From contig NZ_JAERSE020000002.1 in assembly GCF_016735585.2 (NCBI RefSeq), positions 1 through 64,000 on the forward strand: a stretch of 64,000 bases of DNA. Reading direction: 5' to 3'. The number at the start of each line of letters is the position of its first letter. Within the stretch, counting starts at the first letter, position 1. This document shows, piece by piece, positions 43,906-52,220 of the stretch. The notes beneath the pieces are model-generated. The model searched no databases, had not been told where the DNA came from, and was given only the letters and a program-made list of their open reading frames with translations. Source of the DNA: Chryseobacterium tagetis (GTDB lineage: Bacteria; Bacteroidota; Bacteroidia; Flavobacteriales; Weeksellaceae). The translations under genes and the position numbers were made by a program.

Positions 43906-45106
43906 CTCTTTCAATTACCATTGCGTAACCTTGTCCGACTCCGATACAAAGGGTACACAATGCATATTTTTTATTTTGTTTCTGAAGTTCTATTGCAGCA
44001 GAACCTACGATTCTTGCTCCGGAAACTCCAAGTGGGTGACCGATTGCAATAGCTCCTCCGTTTGGATTAATTCTTGAATCATCATCTTTTAATCCTAATG
44101 TTCTCGTTACAGCTAAAGCCTGAGCAGCAAACGCTTCATTCAATTCGATAATATCCATATCATCTAATGAAAGATTCAGTCTTTTTAGTAATTTCTGAGT
44201 TGCCTCAACCGGACCAATTCCCATAATTCTTGGTTCAACACCTGCAACAGATGATCCTAAGATCTTAGCTTTAGGTTTTAAACCGTATTTTTTTACAGCT
44301 TCTTCACTTGCTAAAATAAGTGCTGCTGCTCCGTCATTCATTCCTGAAGCGTTTCCGGCAGTTACCGTTCCTTCTTTTCTGAAAGCCGGACGAAGTTTTC
44401 CTAATCCTTCCATTGAAGAAGTAGGTTTGATGAATTCGTCTGTATCGAAGATTTTCGGTTCTCCTTTTCTTTGAGGAATTTCAACTTTTACGATCTCTTC
44501 TGCCAATCTTCCACTTTGTTGAGCTTTAGTTGCTTTTTGTTGAGACCAAAGCGCAAATTTATCCTGATCTTCACGGCTGATGTTGTGCATATCTGCTAGG
44601 TTTTCAGCAGTATCTCCCATTCCGTCAACTCCGTATAATTCTTTCATTTTCGGATTGATGAATCTCCAGCCGAAAGTGGTATCAAACATCTGACTGTCTC
44701 TACCGAAAGCCGCACTTGGTTTTGACATTACATACGGAGAACGCGTCATGTGTTCTACTCCACCTGCAATGTAAATCTCACCTTCTCCAGCAGCAATTGA
44801 ACGGAAAGCATTTGCTACAGCAGACATTCCTGATGCACACAATCTGTTTACTGTCTCTCCTCCAATTTTGTAAGGAAGTCCAGCCAATAAAAGCCCCATT
44901 CTTGCTACGTTTCTGTTGTCTTCACCTGCCTGATTAGCACATCCGAAAATAACGTCCTCGATTTCCTCGACAGGAACTTCAGGGTTTCTTGCTACCACTT
45001 CTTTAATAACAATCGATGCTAAATCATCTGCTCTTACTTCCGATAGGCCTCCCTGTAATTTTGAAATGGGAGTTCTCACATAGTCTATAATGTATACGTT
45101 GTTCAT
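43901..45106 (-). CDS. 3-oxoadipyl-CoA thiolase (beta-ketothiolase)
   Basis: The last step of the pathway: thiolysis of 3-oxoadipyl-CoA, and of the dehydrosuberyl intermediate, to acetyl-CoA and succinyl-CoA. The nucleophile is C90 in NRLCASGMSA, the His base is in GGAIAIGHPLGVSGAR and the second Cys is in LCIGVGQG. I prefer the start at 45106 (MNNVYIIDYVRTP); an upstream in-frame ATG at 45139 would add a poor 11-residue tail from spacer DNA. The equivalents are called paaJ or pcaF. Confidence 0.94.
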   Translation of the reverse strand: MNNVYIIDYVRTPISKLQGGLSEVRADDLASIVIKEVVARNPEVPVEEIEDVIFGCANQAGEDNRNVARMGLLLAGLPYKIGGETVNRLCASGMSAVANAFRSIAAGEGEIYIAGGVEHMTRSPYVMSKPSAAFGRDSQMFDTTFGWRFINPKMKELYGVDGMGDTAENLADMHNISREDQDKFALWSQQKATKAQQSGRLAEEIVKVEIPQRKGEPKIFDTDEFIKPTSSMEGLGKLRPAFRKEGTVTAGNASGMNDGAAALILASEEAVKKYGLKPKAKILGSSVAGVEPRIMGIGPVEATQKLLKRLNLSLDDMDIIELNEAFAAQALAVTRTLGLKDDDSRINPNGGAIAIGHPLGVSGARIVGSAAIELQKQNKKYALCTLCIGVGQGYAMVIERV

Positions 45107-45166
45107 AATTTTAATTTGAAAATTTGAGAATGAGACCATTTAAAATTATCATACTCTCTTTTCTAT

Positions 45167-45862
45167 TTATTTGTTTTTATTTCTTATTTCAAAAACCTGT
45201 TGTAAAGTATAAGGTTCGTATTTGAAATCTTTTCCGAACATTCTTTGAGCATCTTCTTCAACGGTAGAATCAAATCCGGCCTCTTTTCTCCTTTTATTTA
45301 CATTCTTAGGATCTTTAACAGGCCATATAAAATTGATAAAAATTTGTTTTCCATTTTTATCTTTTGTCATTTCTCCTTTCCCTTGTGTTCCGTAGATCTG
45401 TTCTTTGTTTACATTCATCAGATATCTGTCTTCCATCATTGCCACCCATGTAAAAGGAATTTCTTTCTTTTTTCCCGCTTCTTTAATAAGAGGCAGATAT
45501 TTTCCAATTTTTGTTGAATGCTGGATGACATACCATGCCGCCTGATTGGTAGGTTCCCCTACAAGCGTCTTGCCCGGATAGCCATATTGGGAAATAATGT
45601 TTTCAATTTTCTGCATATTCAAACTGTCATGTTCTGCGACCAACTGCCAGTTTTTCTTTTCAAACTCTTCTTTGTCAATATTCAGATCTTTCAGCAATTT
45701 CTCTCTTTTCTCCGGAGTTATTTCGGAATCAAAAAGCATTCTGTAGCCCTGATCGACTTTCATGATCTCATCGAGTTCTTTTTTCAAAGTTTCATTTACT
45801 TTCTGCTGAGCATTGATCAGAAAGGTTGAAAGCATGAAAAGCAGAAAAAACATTTTTCTCAT
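45167..45862 (-). CDS. secreted DUF6624-like protein
   Basis: A 231-residue protein with a signal peptide (1-18, ending LINAQ). The core reads IENIISQYGYPGKTLVGEPTNQAAWYVIQHSTKIGKYLPLIKEA and later DRYLMNVNKEQIYGTQG, which is the pattern of DUF6624. No enzyme role is known to me. It lies inside the paa operon between paaI and the thiolase, but nothing ties it to phenylacetate. Confidence 0.78.
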   Translation of the reverse strand: MRKMFFLLFMLSTFLINAQQKVNETLKKELDEIMKVDQGYRMLFDSEITPEKREKLLKDLNIDKEEFEKKNWQLVAEHDSLNMQKIENIISQYGYPGKTLVGEPTNQAAWYVIQHSTKIGKYLPLIKEAGKKKEIPFTWVAMMEDRYLMNVNKEQIYGTQGKGEMTKDKNGKQIFINFIWPVKDPKNVNKRRKEAGFDSTVEEDAQRMFGKDFKYEPYTLQQVFEIRNKNK

Positions 45863-45892
45863 ATTGCTTAATTTGGTATTTGGCTGGTGTTT

Positions 45893-46306
45893 TTACAAAT
45901 CGGTCACTTTTTTTCCAATTTTATAGACTGTTCCTACAAATTTTGCAATCAGTTCTTCATTTTGATTGGTAATTTTAATATCATAAACAGCGGTTTTTCT
46001 GGTATCATTTACCAAAATGCTTTCTGCTCTGAAAATATCACCTTCTCTTCCGGCTTTGGTGAAATTGATCGTTACACTTAATGCGACTGCTGCATTTCCG
46101 TCATTGTTTGAGGAAAAAGCGAAGGCCGAATCTGCAAAAGCAAACGTTACTCCTCCGTGAACTGTTCCCAATCCGTTAAGCATTTGTTTGGTGATCTGCA
46201 TTTCAATTAAAGCATAGTTTTCTTTAATATCAATGATTCTGATTCCTAAAAATTGGGAGAAATAATCTTTCTCCATCATATAATCTACAACCTGTCTTGG
46301 ATTCAT
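45893..46306 (-). CDS. paaI: PaaI: hydroxyphenylacetyl-CoA thioesterase
   Basis: A 137-residue hotdog-fold thioesterase. The signature GLGTVHGGVTFAFADSAFAFSSN carries the catalytic Asp. It hydrolyses dead-end ring-hydroxylated CoA esters, freeing CoA. It follows the 104-residue unknown gene by 2 bases. Confidence 0.94.
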   Translation of the reverse strand: MNPRQVVDYMMEKDYFSQFLGIRIIDIKENYALIEMQITKQMLNGLGTVHGGVTFAFADSAFAFSSNNDGNAAVALSVTINFTKAGREGDIFRAESILVNDTRKTAVYDIKITNQNEELIAKFVGTVYKIGKKVTDL

Positions 46307-46308
46307 TT

Positions 46309-46623
46309 TTAATTTATGCTTGTTATTTCTTCATATAATTCATCAACCAATCTGTCATAAATACTCATGGTTTTCCCAAGAATTACCTGTTCGTATGTAA
46401 GATGCTCAGAATTTGATGGATTTTCAGATGGATAAGGAGCATTTATGTCAACGCCATGCTCATTAGCTAATCTTTTGATCAGCCCACGATATTTATCATT
46501 GAATTCACCTAATAATTCAAGTTTTTCCTGATAATCACTTATCATAGTAAGCTCCTGAACCATGTATTCTTTTTCAATCATGAGCCTTGTTTCTAATTCG
46601 GCTCTGAATGCATCTATATTCAT
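46309..46623 (-). CDS. small cytosolic protein of unknown function in the paa operon
   Basis: A 104-residue, largely helical, acidic protein: MNIDAFRAELETRLMIEKEYMVQELTMISDYQEKLELLG, then DKYRGLIKRLANEHGVDINAPYP, then a last helix YEQVILGKTMSIYDRLVDELYEEI. It has no signal or metal motif. It fits tightly between paaH (4 bases) and paaI (2 bases), so it is a true operon member, but I know no family. Confidence 0.72.
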   Translation of the reverse strand: MNIDAFRAELETRLMIEKEYMVQELTMISDYQEKLELLGEFNDKYRGLIKRLANEHGVDINAPYPSENPSNSEHLTYEQVILGKTMSIYDRLVDELYEEITSIN

Positions 46624-46627
46624 ACTA

Positions 46628-47764
46628 TTAATTTAGTTTACGTAATAGCGGGCTTTGTCTATATCTTTCTTCCTGATATTCTTCGTAAAGATTTTGAAGA
46701 GTTTCGGAGATTTTTGCATATCCTATTTCCTGTCCCCAAGCTAATAATCCTTTTGGATAATTTACTCCTTTCTGCATGGCCAATTCCAGATCTTCATCAT
46801 TGGCAACACCTAATCTTTTTGCTTCAACCGCTTCATTGATCAACATGGAGATAATTCTCAAAAATATTTGCTGATAAAGTGCATCGTCTTTTTCTGCAAC
46901 AGGTTTTTCTGCTCCTTCAGCATAATCGTAGAAACCTTTTCCTGTTTTTCTACCGTGAAGTTTGGCTTCCGACATTCTTTGCTGAAGAAGAGAGGGTTTG
47001 TATTTCGGATCGTAGAAATATTCGTTGTACACTGTTTTCGTTACTGAGAAATTCACATCAACCCCAATAAGATCCATCAATTCAAAAGGTCCCATTTTGA
47101 AGTTTCCAATTGTTTTCATAGCTTCATCTACCTGTTCTACCGTTGCGATGTTCTCTTCAACAATTCTCAGACCTTCCCCATAGTAAGGACGGGCAATTCT
47201 GTTCACAATAAATCCTGGAATATCTTTAGCAATCACAGGAGTTTTCCCCCAATCTTTCATGAGATTGCAGATTTTTTCCGCTAATGATTTTTCTGTTAAT
47301 AAAGATGGAATAACCTCAACTAAAGGCATTAATGGAGCCGGATTGAAAAAGTGAATTCCGATGAAACGCTCCGGTTTTTGTAATTCCGCACCCAGAGAGG
47401 TAATGGAAATAGAGGATGTATTAGAACCAATGATACAGCTTTCTGAAACGTGTTTCTCTAATTCTGTGAAAACTTTGGTTTTAATTTCTTTGTTTTCGAT
47501 GATGGCTTCAATGATCAATTCGCAATCTTTGAAATCCTTCAATTCTGTAGCGATGGAAATATTAGCTAAAATTTCAGTCATTTTCTCTCCTGAAATTTTT
47601 TGTTTATCAACCAATTTGGTCAATGTTTTTTCCAAACCTACGGTTGCCGTTTCTACTTGTTTTGCGTTGGCATCATAAACCCAAACTTTGCATCCGTTCG
47701 TTGCGGCTACTTGTGCAATGCCGATTCCCATGGTTCCGGCACCGATAATTCCTACATTTTTCAT
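46628..47764 (-). CDS. paaH: PaaH: 3-hydroxyadipyl-CoA dehydrogenase
   Basis: An NAD-dependent 3-hydroxyacyl-CoA dehydrogenase of 378 residues. The N-terminal Rossmann fold opens MKNVGIIGAGTMGIGIAQVAA. The catalytic His is in IGIHFFNPAPLMPLVEV and the CoA side is in PGFIVNRIARPYYGEGLRI. Proteobacterial PaaH is near 475 residues with a longer C-terminal repeat, so this is a shorter form usual in Bacteroidetes. The spacer to paaG (47765-47845) carries an inverted repeat. Confidence 0.95.
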   Translation of the reverse strand: MKNVGIIGAGTMGIGIAQVAATNGCKVWVYDANAKQVETATVGLEKTLTKLVDKQKISGEKMTEILANISIATELKDFKDCELIIEAIIENKEIKTKVFTELEKHVSESCIIGSNTSSISITSLGAELQKPERFIGIHFFNPAPLMPLVEVIPSLLTEKSLAEKICNLMKDWGKTPVIAKDIPGFIVNRIARPYYGEGLRIVEENIATVEQVDEAMKTIGNFKMGPFELMDLIGVDVNFSVTKTVYNEYFYDPKYKPSLLQQRMSEAKLHGRKTGKGFYDYAEGAEKPVAEKDDALYQQIFLRIISMLINEAVEAKRLGVANDEDLELAMQKGVNYPKGLLAWGQEIGYAKISETLQNLYEEYQEERYRQSPLLRKLN

Positions 47765-47773
47765 TTTTTATAG

Positions 47774-47841
47774 ATGTTAGAAGCTAGAAGTTAGAAGCTA
47801 GACTTTTGCTAATTTCTAACCTCTAATTTCTAAATTCTATA
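47774..47841. repeat. TTAGAAGC-type inverted repeat between paaG and paaH
   Basis: GTTAGAAGCTAGAAGTTAG... (47776-47802) faces CTAATTTCTAACCTC... (47809-47840), which are complementary. The spacer is built of such units and holds no gene. Confidence 0.6.
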
Positions 47842-47845
47842 ATTT

Positions 47846-48646
47846 TTATCTTCCTTTATAATTAGGTTTTCTTTTTTCTAGAAAGGCACTTACCCCTTCT
47901 TTAAAATCTTCTGTTTCTGCAGCTTCCTGCTGTAAATCTCCCTCTAGCTCCAATTGTTCTTTCAATGTATTGTTGTAAGAAGCAGCGAATGCTTTTTTGG
48001 TTAATTTAATAGCTGCGGTCGGCATATTGGCCATTTTTTCAAGGATTTCCATTGATTTTGGAAGAAAATCTTCTTCATTGAAAACTTCTGCAACCAAACC
48101 ATAAGATTTCGCTTCTTCAGCAGATAATCTTTTCCCTGTAAATGTTAAATAGTTTGCCAATTGTCTTCCTAATAGTTTGGGTAAGTAATACGTTCCCCCT
48201 GTATCAGGAATTAACCCAATATTTGAAAATGCCTGAGCAAAATATGATTTATCAACCGCCAAAACGAAATCAGAAATTAAGGCTAACATCGCTCCTGCGC
48301 CTACTGCAGGACCGTTTACCAATGCAACGACAGGTTTTCTGCAACGTGTGATTTCTGTAACCAAAGGATTGTAGTAGTCGGTTACGATTTTTCTGATAAT
48401 GTCATTGTCATGATGTTCATTACCCTGTACAAAAGCATCATCCAAATTCTGACCAGAGCAAAACGCTCTTCCCCTTCCTGAAATCGCCACACATCTTACC
48501 GTTTCGTCTTCACTACATTCTTTAATAAAATCTTTTAAATCTGATAAAGACGGCTTTGTAAGCGCATTCATAGTTTCCGGCTGATTGAGGTAAGCTATTT
48601 TAAGTTTTCCGTCAAAATGCGATTCAATGTCAAGTTGTGTGTACAT
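47846..48646 (-). CDS. paaG: PaaG: ring-1,2-epoxyphenylacetyl-CoA isomerase
   Basis: A 266-residue crotonase-fold isomerase that turns the epoxide into oxepin-CoA. The oxyanion segments are GRAFCSGQNLDDAF and PAVGAGAMLALISDFVLA. The catalytic Asp of PaaG is seen in IPDTGGTYYLPKLLG, where ordinary enoyl-CoA hydratases have Glu. The length and the tail AFLEKRKPNYKG are typical. Confidence 0.94.
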   Translation of the reverse strand: MYTQLDIESHFDGKLKIAYLNQPETMNALTKPSLSDLKDFIKECSEDETVRCVAISGRGRAFCSGQNLDDAFVQGNEHHDNDIIRKIVTDYYNPLVTEITRCRKPVVALVNGPAVGAGAMLALISDFVLAVDKSYFAQAFSNIGLIPDTGGTYYLPKLLGRQLANYLTFTGKRLSAEEAKSYGLVAEVFNEEDFLPKSMEILEKMANMPTAAIKLTKKAFAASYNNTLKEQLELEGDLQQEAAETEDFKEGVSAFLEKRKPNYKGR

Positions 48647-48672
48647 ATTAAATTGGTTATTAATAGGTTAAT

Positions 48673-48711
48673 ATTAAAAATGATTGTTTTATAAAATTAA
48701 TCATTTTTAAT
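48673..48711 (-). other. long hairpin between paaD and paaG
   Basis: ATTAAAAATGATT / AATCATTTTTAAT, a perfect 13-base stem with a 13-base loop that overlaps the paaD stop. It has no strong T tract, so it may mark mRNA processing or partial termination. Confidence 0.55.
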
Positions 48712-49171
48712 GACATTTAAAATAGTCAAAAGGCTCTAAACAATCTAAACATTGATAAGATGCCTTACATAAAGTAGATCCGAATCTACTGATCTGTTTG
48801 GTATGCTCAGAACCACAACGAGGGCATTTCTTCGGTTTCCCAATATGATGCTCGTCTGCTCCTTTTTCGGGAGGTGTGATTCCGTAAACACGAAGTTTTT
48901 CTCTCGCTTCATCTGTCAACCAATCTGTTGTCCAAATCGGAAACATTTTGGTGACTACTTTCGCTTCCCAACCGTTTTCTTTCATCATTTTGATGATGTC
49001 TTCTTCGATTGTGAACATCGCGGGACAGGCAGAATAGGTAGGCGTAATGATAACTTCACAAGTTTTTTCACCTGTAATATTTGCTTCTCTCACGATCCCC
49101 AATTCCACGATATCAATCACTGGAATTTCCGGGTCAGGAATTGTTTTTAATAAATCTAAAAGCTGATTCAT
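48707..49171 (-). CDS. paaD: PaaD: phenylacetyl-CoA epoxidase assembly protein
   Basis: A 154-residue MIP18/SufT-like protein with an N-terminal DPEIPVIDIVELGIV block and a C-terminal four-cysteine zinc- or iron-binding segment (CPRCGSEHTKQISRFGST ... CLDC). It is thought to help insert iron into the epoxidase. The 3-base gap to the hydrolase gene and the position in the cluster support it. Confidence 0.93.
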   Translation of the reverse strand: MNQLLDLLKTIPDPEIPVIDIVELGIVREANITGEKTCEVIITPTYSACPAMFTIEEDIIKMMKENGWEAKVVTKMFPIWTTDWLTDEAREKLRVYGITPPEKGADEHHIGKPKKCPRCGSEHTKQISRFGSTLCKASYQCLDCLEPFDYFKCH

Positions 49172-49174
49172 ATT

Positions 49175-49981
49175 TTAATTCTTATCAGAATCAAGAATTG
49201 TTTTCATTGGGTTCTGATAATTCAAATTATCTGTTATTCCGTTATGATTCTGATCTTTTAAAATAATCAGAGTATCTCCTTTTTTAAAATTATTTTTCAG
49301 TTGTAAAGATGCTTTATAATTAATAACCTCATCTTTATCTCCATGAAAAATAATGACAGGAGACGTAACGGTTTTTAAATATTTATTGGTTTCAAAATTA
49401 TATTTTAAAAGAAACTTAGGAAGAAATGAAAATTTCTGATCCATTTCATCTTCCATACTGAAATAAGGCGCCTGTAAAATCAACAGTTTTGCATTTTTCT
49501 GCGATGCCAACTTTGAAGCCAGCCCAGTTCCAACTGAATATCCTAAAATAATAATCTTGTTTTTGGGGTATCGTTTTCCAAGTTCATCATACGCAAGTTC
49601 AACATCTGAAAATAATTGATCTTTACTATTGATTTCATCCTCACTTTTTCCGTAACCTCTGTAATCCAACATGAAAACATCGTAATTCATCTTGTTGTAA
49701 AGTTCAGCTACTTCACCCCACCCATTTATTGAACCCCCGTTTCCGTGAAGGTAAAAAATCACCCCTTTCGGATTTTGAGTTTTAAATAAAACTGAGTTTA
49801 ATTTCTTTTGATCTTTTGTATAAATTGTGAGTTCTTCAAAGTCATTTTTAAAATTAAATGAATAATTTTTCTGCAACTTTTCAGGATGAAAAATTATTTT
49901 TTCCTGATAAAAAAACACAATCACACAAAGCATTGCATAAGCAAAGAGAAAAAAAGCAATTATCCACAGAAGTACTTTCAT
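49175..49981 (-). CDS. membrane-anchored alpha/beta-hydrolase inserted in the paa operon
   Basis: A 268-residue protein with one N-terminal membrane segment (VLLWIIAFFLFAYAMLCVIVFFY) and a BEM46/YqkD-like hydrolase fold. Visible elements are the oxyanion HG in VIFYLHGNGGSINGW, nucleophile elbow LGYSVGTGLA, Asp in IIFHGDKDEVI and His in DQNHNGITDN. The gaps to paaC and paaD are 3 bases each. Such a gene is not part of the usual paaABCDE order, so its role may be to supply phenylacetate from esters or amides; that is inference. Confidence 0.85.
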   Translation of the reverse strand: MKVLLWIIAFFLFAYAMLCVIVFFYQEKIIFHPEKLQKNYSFNFKNDFEELTIYTKDQKKLNSVLFKTQNPKGVIFYLHGNGGSINGWGEVAELYNKMNYDVFMLDYRGYGKSEDEINSKDQLFSDVELAYDELGKRYPKNKIIILGYSVGTGLASKLASQKNAKLLILQAPYFSMEDEMDQKFSFLPKFLLKYNFETNKYLKTVTSPVIIFHGDKDEVINYKASLQLKNNFKKGDTLIILKDQNHNGITDNLNYQNPMKTILDSDKN

Positions 49982-49984
49982 TTC

Positions 49985-50734
49985 TTACCAAGTACAACCC
50001 GGATACGCTCTCTGCATATACTGTAATTCACAAAGGATGAAACCAAAATACTCTGTATGGTATCCTGTTCGTGATTTTGGCTGCATAAAAGGATTCGTAG
50101 GATATTCTAACCCGAAATCTGCAAAATCTTTCTGTGTAATTGAAACAAATTCTTCATAAAGAGCATCCGTATTCGGAGCAATATTCAAAGCTACCAAATC
50201 TTCTTCGCCTTCTGTTTTTGCGAATAATCCTTTTGTATATTCCCAGATATTTTCAATTGCCTTTACCAAACGGGATTTACTTTCTTCTGTACCCTGAGCG
50301 AAAATTTTCATCCAAGACGAAGCGTGAGTATAATGATATCTTACTTCTTTCAAAGATTTTTGAGCGATAGCAGAAAGTTCTTCATCCGCAGAATTTGATA
50401 GTGCTTCATACATTAATTTCTGATACACTGCGAAAACGTATACTTTTAAAATGGTCTGAGCATAATCTTCGTTGGGAAGTTCTGTCCAGTGTGCATTTAC
50501 ATATTCGTGCTCGTATCTTAAAAATGCCAAATCATCTTCACTTTTCCCGTTATCAATCACTCTTGAAGCGTAAACATAAAAGTTATTTGCTTGACCAAGT
50601 TCATCCAACGCGATGTTCGTTAATGCAATATCTTCCTCCAAATAAGGACCTTCACCGCACCACGCAGACAAACGCTGTCCCATAATGAAACTGTCGTCTG
50701 CTAGTTTTAATAAATAATTATATAATGGGTTCAT
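49985..50734 (-). CDS. paaC: PaaC: phenylacetyl-CoA epoxidase structural subunit
   Basis: A 249-residue ferritin-like helical protein that pairs with PaaA. It has ALTNIALDELGQANNFYVYAS, then LKEVRYHYTHASSWM, then GFILCELQYMQRAYPGC. PaaC keeps the fold but lacks a working di-iron site. It starts after a 72-base spacer downstream of paaB that holds an inverted repeat. Confidence 0.94.
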   Translation of the reverse strand: MNPLYNYLLKLADDSFIMGQRLSAWCGEGPYLEEDIALTNIALDELGQANNFYVYASRVIDNGKSEDDLAFLRYEHEYVNAHWTELPNEDYAQTILKVYVFAVYQKLMYEALSNSADEELSAIAQKSLKEVRYHYTHASSWMKIFAQGTEESKSRLVKAIENIWEYTKGLFAKTEGEEDLVALNIAPNTDALYEEFVSITQKDFADFGLEYPTNPFMQPKSRTGYHTEYFGFILCELQYMQRAYPGCTW

Positions 50735-50747
50735 TGTTTAATTTTTT

Positions 50748-50800
50748 GTAAAATGTAAAAAGTTAGATGTAGAATGTCCTTTTTACAGCTAACATTTTAC
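50748..50800. repeat. GTAAAATG-type inverted repeat between paaB and paaC
   Basis: GTAAAATGTAAAAAGTTAG (50748 onward) faces CTTTTTACAGCTAACATTTTAC (to 50800); the outer 8-9 bases pair exactly. The spacer holds nothing else. Confidence 0.55.
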
Positions 50801-50806
50801 AGAAGA

Positions 50807-51088
50807 TTACATATTTTTTACGTCGTTTGGAATCTCATAGAAAGTTGGATGACGGTATAATTTGTCATCAGCAGGATCGAAGAATGCTTCTTTATCCACT
50901 CCTTCTGAAGTCACAATATATTTACTTGGAACTACCCAAACAGAAGTTCCTTCTTTTCTTCTTGTATAAACGTCTCTTGCATTCTGCAAAGCCATTTCTG
51001 CTGTTGGTGCCTGTACAATTCCAACGTGTTTGTGAGATAATCCCGGTTTAGTCTGAATAAACACTTCCCACATATCTAAATTTGCCAT
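50807..51088 (-). CDS. paaB: PaaB: phenylacetyl-CoA epoxidase bridging subunit
   Basis: A 93-residue protein that joins the PaaAC dimers. The opening WEVFIQTKPGLSHKHVGIVQAP and YTRRKEGTSVWVVPSKYI are typical. It follows paaA after a 110-base spacer with AATTTGAAAAT inverted repeats. Confidence 0.94.
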   Translation of the reverse strand: MANLDMWEVFIQTKPGLSHKHVGIVQAPTAEMALQNARDVYTRRKEGTSVWVVPSKYIVTSEGVDKEAFFDPADDKLYRHPTFYEIPNDVKNM

Positions 51089-51089
51089 A

Positions 51090-51195
51090 ATTCAATTTGA
51101 AAATTAGGTAATTTGAAAATTTGAGAATTAAGTAACTTGAAAATTAATACATAATAATAGTATTTTCAAATTAGCACATTTTCAAATTATCTCAT
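51090..51195. repeat. AATTTGAAAAT inverted repeats between paaA and paaB
   Basis: An arm of repeated AATTTGAAAAT units (51093-51146) faces TTTTCAAATTAGCACATTTTCAAATTA (51162-51189). The same words occur at 43691-43904 and 52145-52216, and as a half copy at 45109-45135. Confidence 0.65.
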
Positions 51196-51198
51196 TAT

Positions 51199-52137
51199 TT
51201 ATATTACTTCTTTTTGTTGTTTTTCCGCAAAAGCCACTGCCGCTTCTTTTACCCAAGAATTTTCTCTCTGAGCTTTTCTCTTTGTTTCGATACGTTTTTT
51301 GTTTGCAGGACCGTTTCCTTTTAAGATTTCCATGAATTCATCCCAAGGAAGTTCTCCGAAATCGTAATGCTGTCTTTCCTCATTCCATTTCAGATCTTTA
51401 TCCGGAACTGTTAATCCTAAGAATTCAGCCTGAGAAACGGTAACATCGATAAATCTCTGACGAAGACTGTCGTTACTTTCTCTTTTTACTCTGTAATTCA
51501 TAGAGATTTTAGAGTTTGGTGAGCTGTCATCATTTGGACCAAACATCATTAAAGCCGGCCACCAGAAACGGTTTAATGAAGCCTGAGCCATTTCTTTCTG
51601 TTGTTTGGTACCACGACAAAGCGCCATCAAAATTTCGTACCCTTGTCTTTGGTGGAAAGATTCTTCTTTACAGATTTTCACCATCGCTCTTGAATAAGGA
51701 CCGTAAGAATTTCCCATCAACATTACCTGATTCATAATCGCAGCACCATCAACCAACCAACCGATAGCACCAATATCTGCCCAGCTCAATGTCGGATAAT
51801 TGAAAATACTTGAATATTTTGCTTTTCCTTCCAGCATATCGTCGTAAGTTGCATCTCTATCTGCTCTGATGGTTCCGTTTCCTAGAGTTTCAGTTGCAGA
51901 ATAAAGGTATAAACCGTGACCTGCTTCATCCTGAACTTTAGCCAGAAGAGCCATTTTTCTCCTCAATGAAGGCGCTCTGGAAATCCAGTTGGCTTCCGGC
52001 AACATCCCTACGATCTCAGAATGTGCGTGCTGTGAAATCTGACGAACCAATAATTTTCTGTAATCATCCGGCATTACATCTTTTGGTTCCACTTTATTTT
52101 CGTCGTGTACGTATTGTACGAATTTTTCTAAATCCAT
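51199..52137 (-). CDS. paaA: PaaA: phenylacetyl-CoA epoxidase catalytic subunit
   Basis: The catalytic di-iron subunit of the epoxidase. Metal ligands of the ferritin-like bundle are visible in [26 protein letters not shown] and [14 protein letters not shown] use the ATG at 52137 ([20 protein letters not shown], 312 residues); the longer frame from 52179 adds 14 residues of repeat-derived spacer DNA. Confidence 0.96.
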   Translation of the reverse strand: MDLEKFVQYVHDENKVEPKDVMPDDYRKLLVRQISQHAHSEIVGMLPEANWISRAPSLRRKMALLAKVQDEAGHGLYLYSATETLGNGTIRADRDATYDDMLEGKAKYSSIFNYPTLSWADIGAIGWLVDGAAIMNQVMLMGNSYGPYSRAMVKICKEESFHQRQGYEILMALCRGTKQQKEMAQASLNRFWWPALMMFGPNDDSSPNSKISMNYRVKRESNDSLRQRFIDVTVSQAEFLGLTVPDKDLKWNEERQHYDFGELPWDEFMEILKGNGPANKKRIETKRKAQRENSWVKEAAVAFAEKQQKEVI

Positions 52138-52140
52138 AAT

Positions 52141-52218
52141 CTTTGAATTTGAAAATTTGAAAATTTGAGAATGTATCAATTAATTTTCAAATTAACACAT
52201 TAGCATATTTTCAAATTC
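52141..52218. repeat. AATTTGAAAAT inverted repeats between paaE and paaA
   Basis: GAATTTGAAAATTTGAAAATTTGAGAATG (52145-52173) faces a TTTTCAAATTAACACATTAGC...TTTTCAAATT arm (52182-52216). This is the third copy of the family in the cluster. Confidence 0.65.
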
Positions 52219-52220
52219 TA

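Noticed and set aside
43689..52218. The repeats in the paa spacers as a CRISPR array
   Set aside because: The units are degenerate, unequally spaced and self-complementary within each spacer; there are no unique spacers of constant length and no cas genes.
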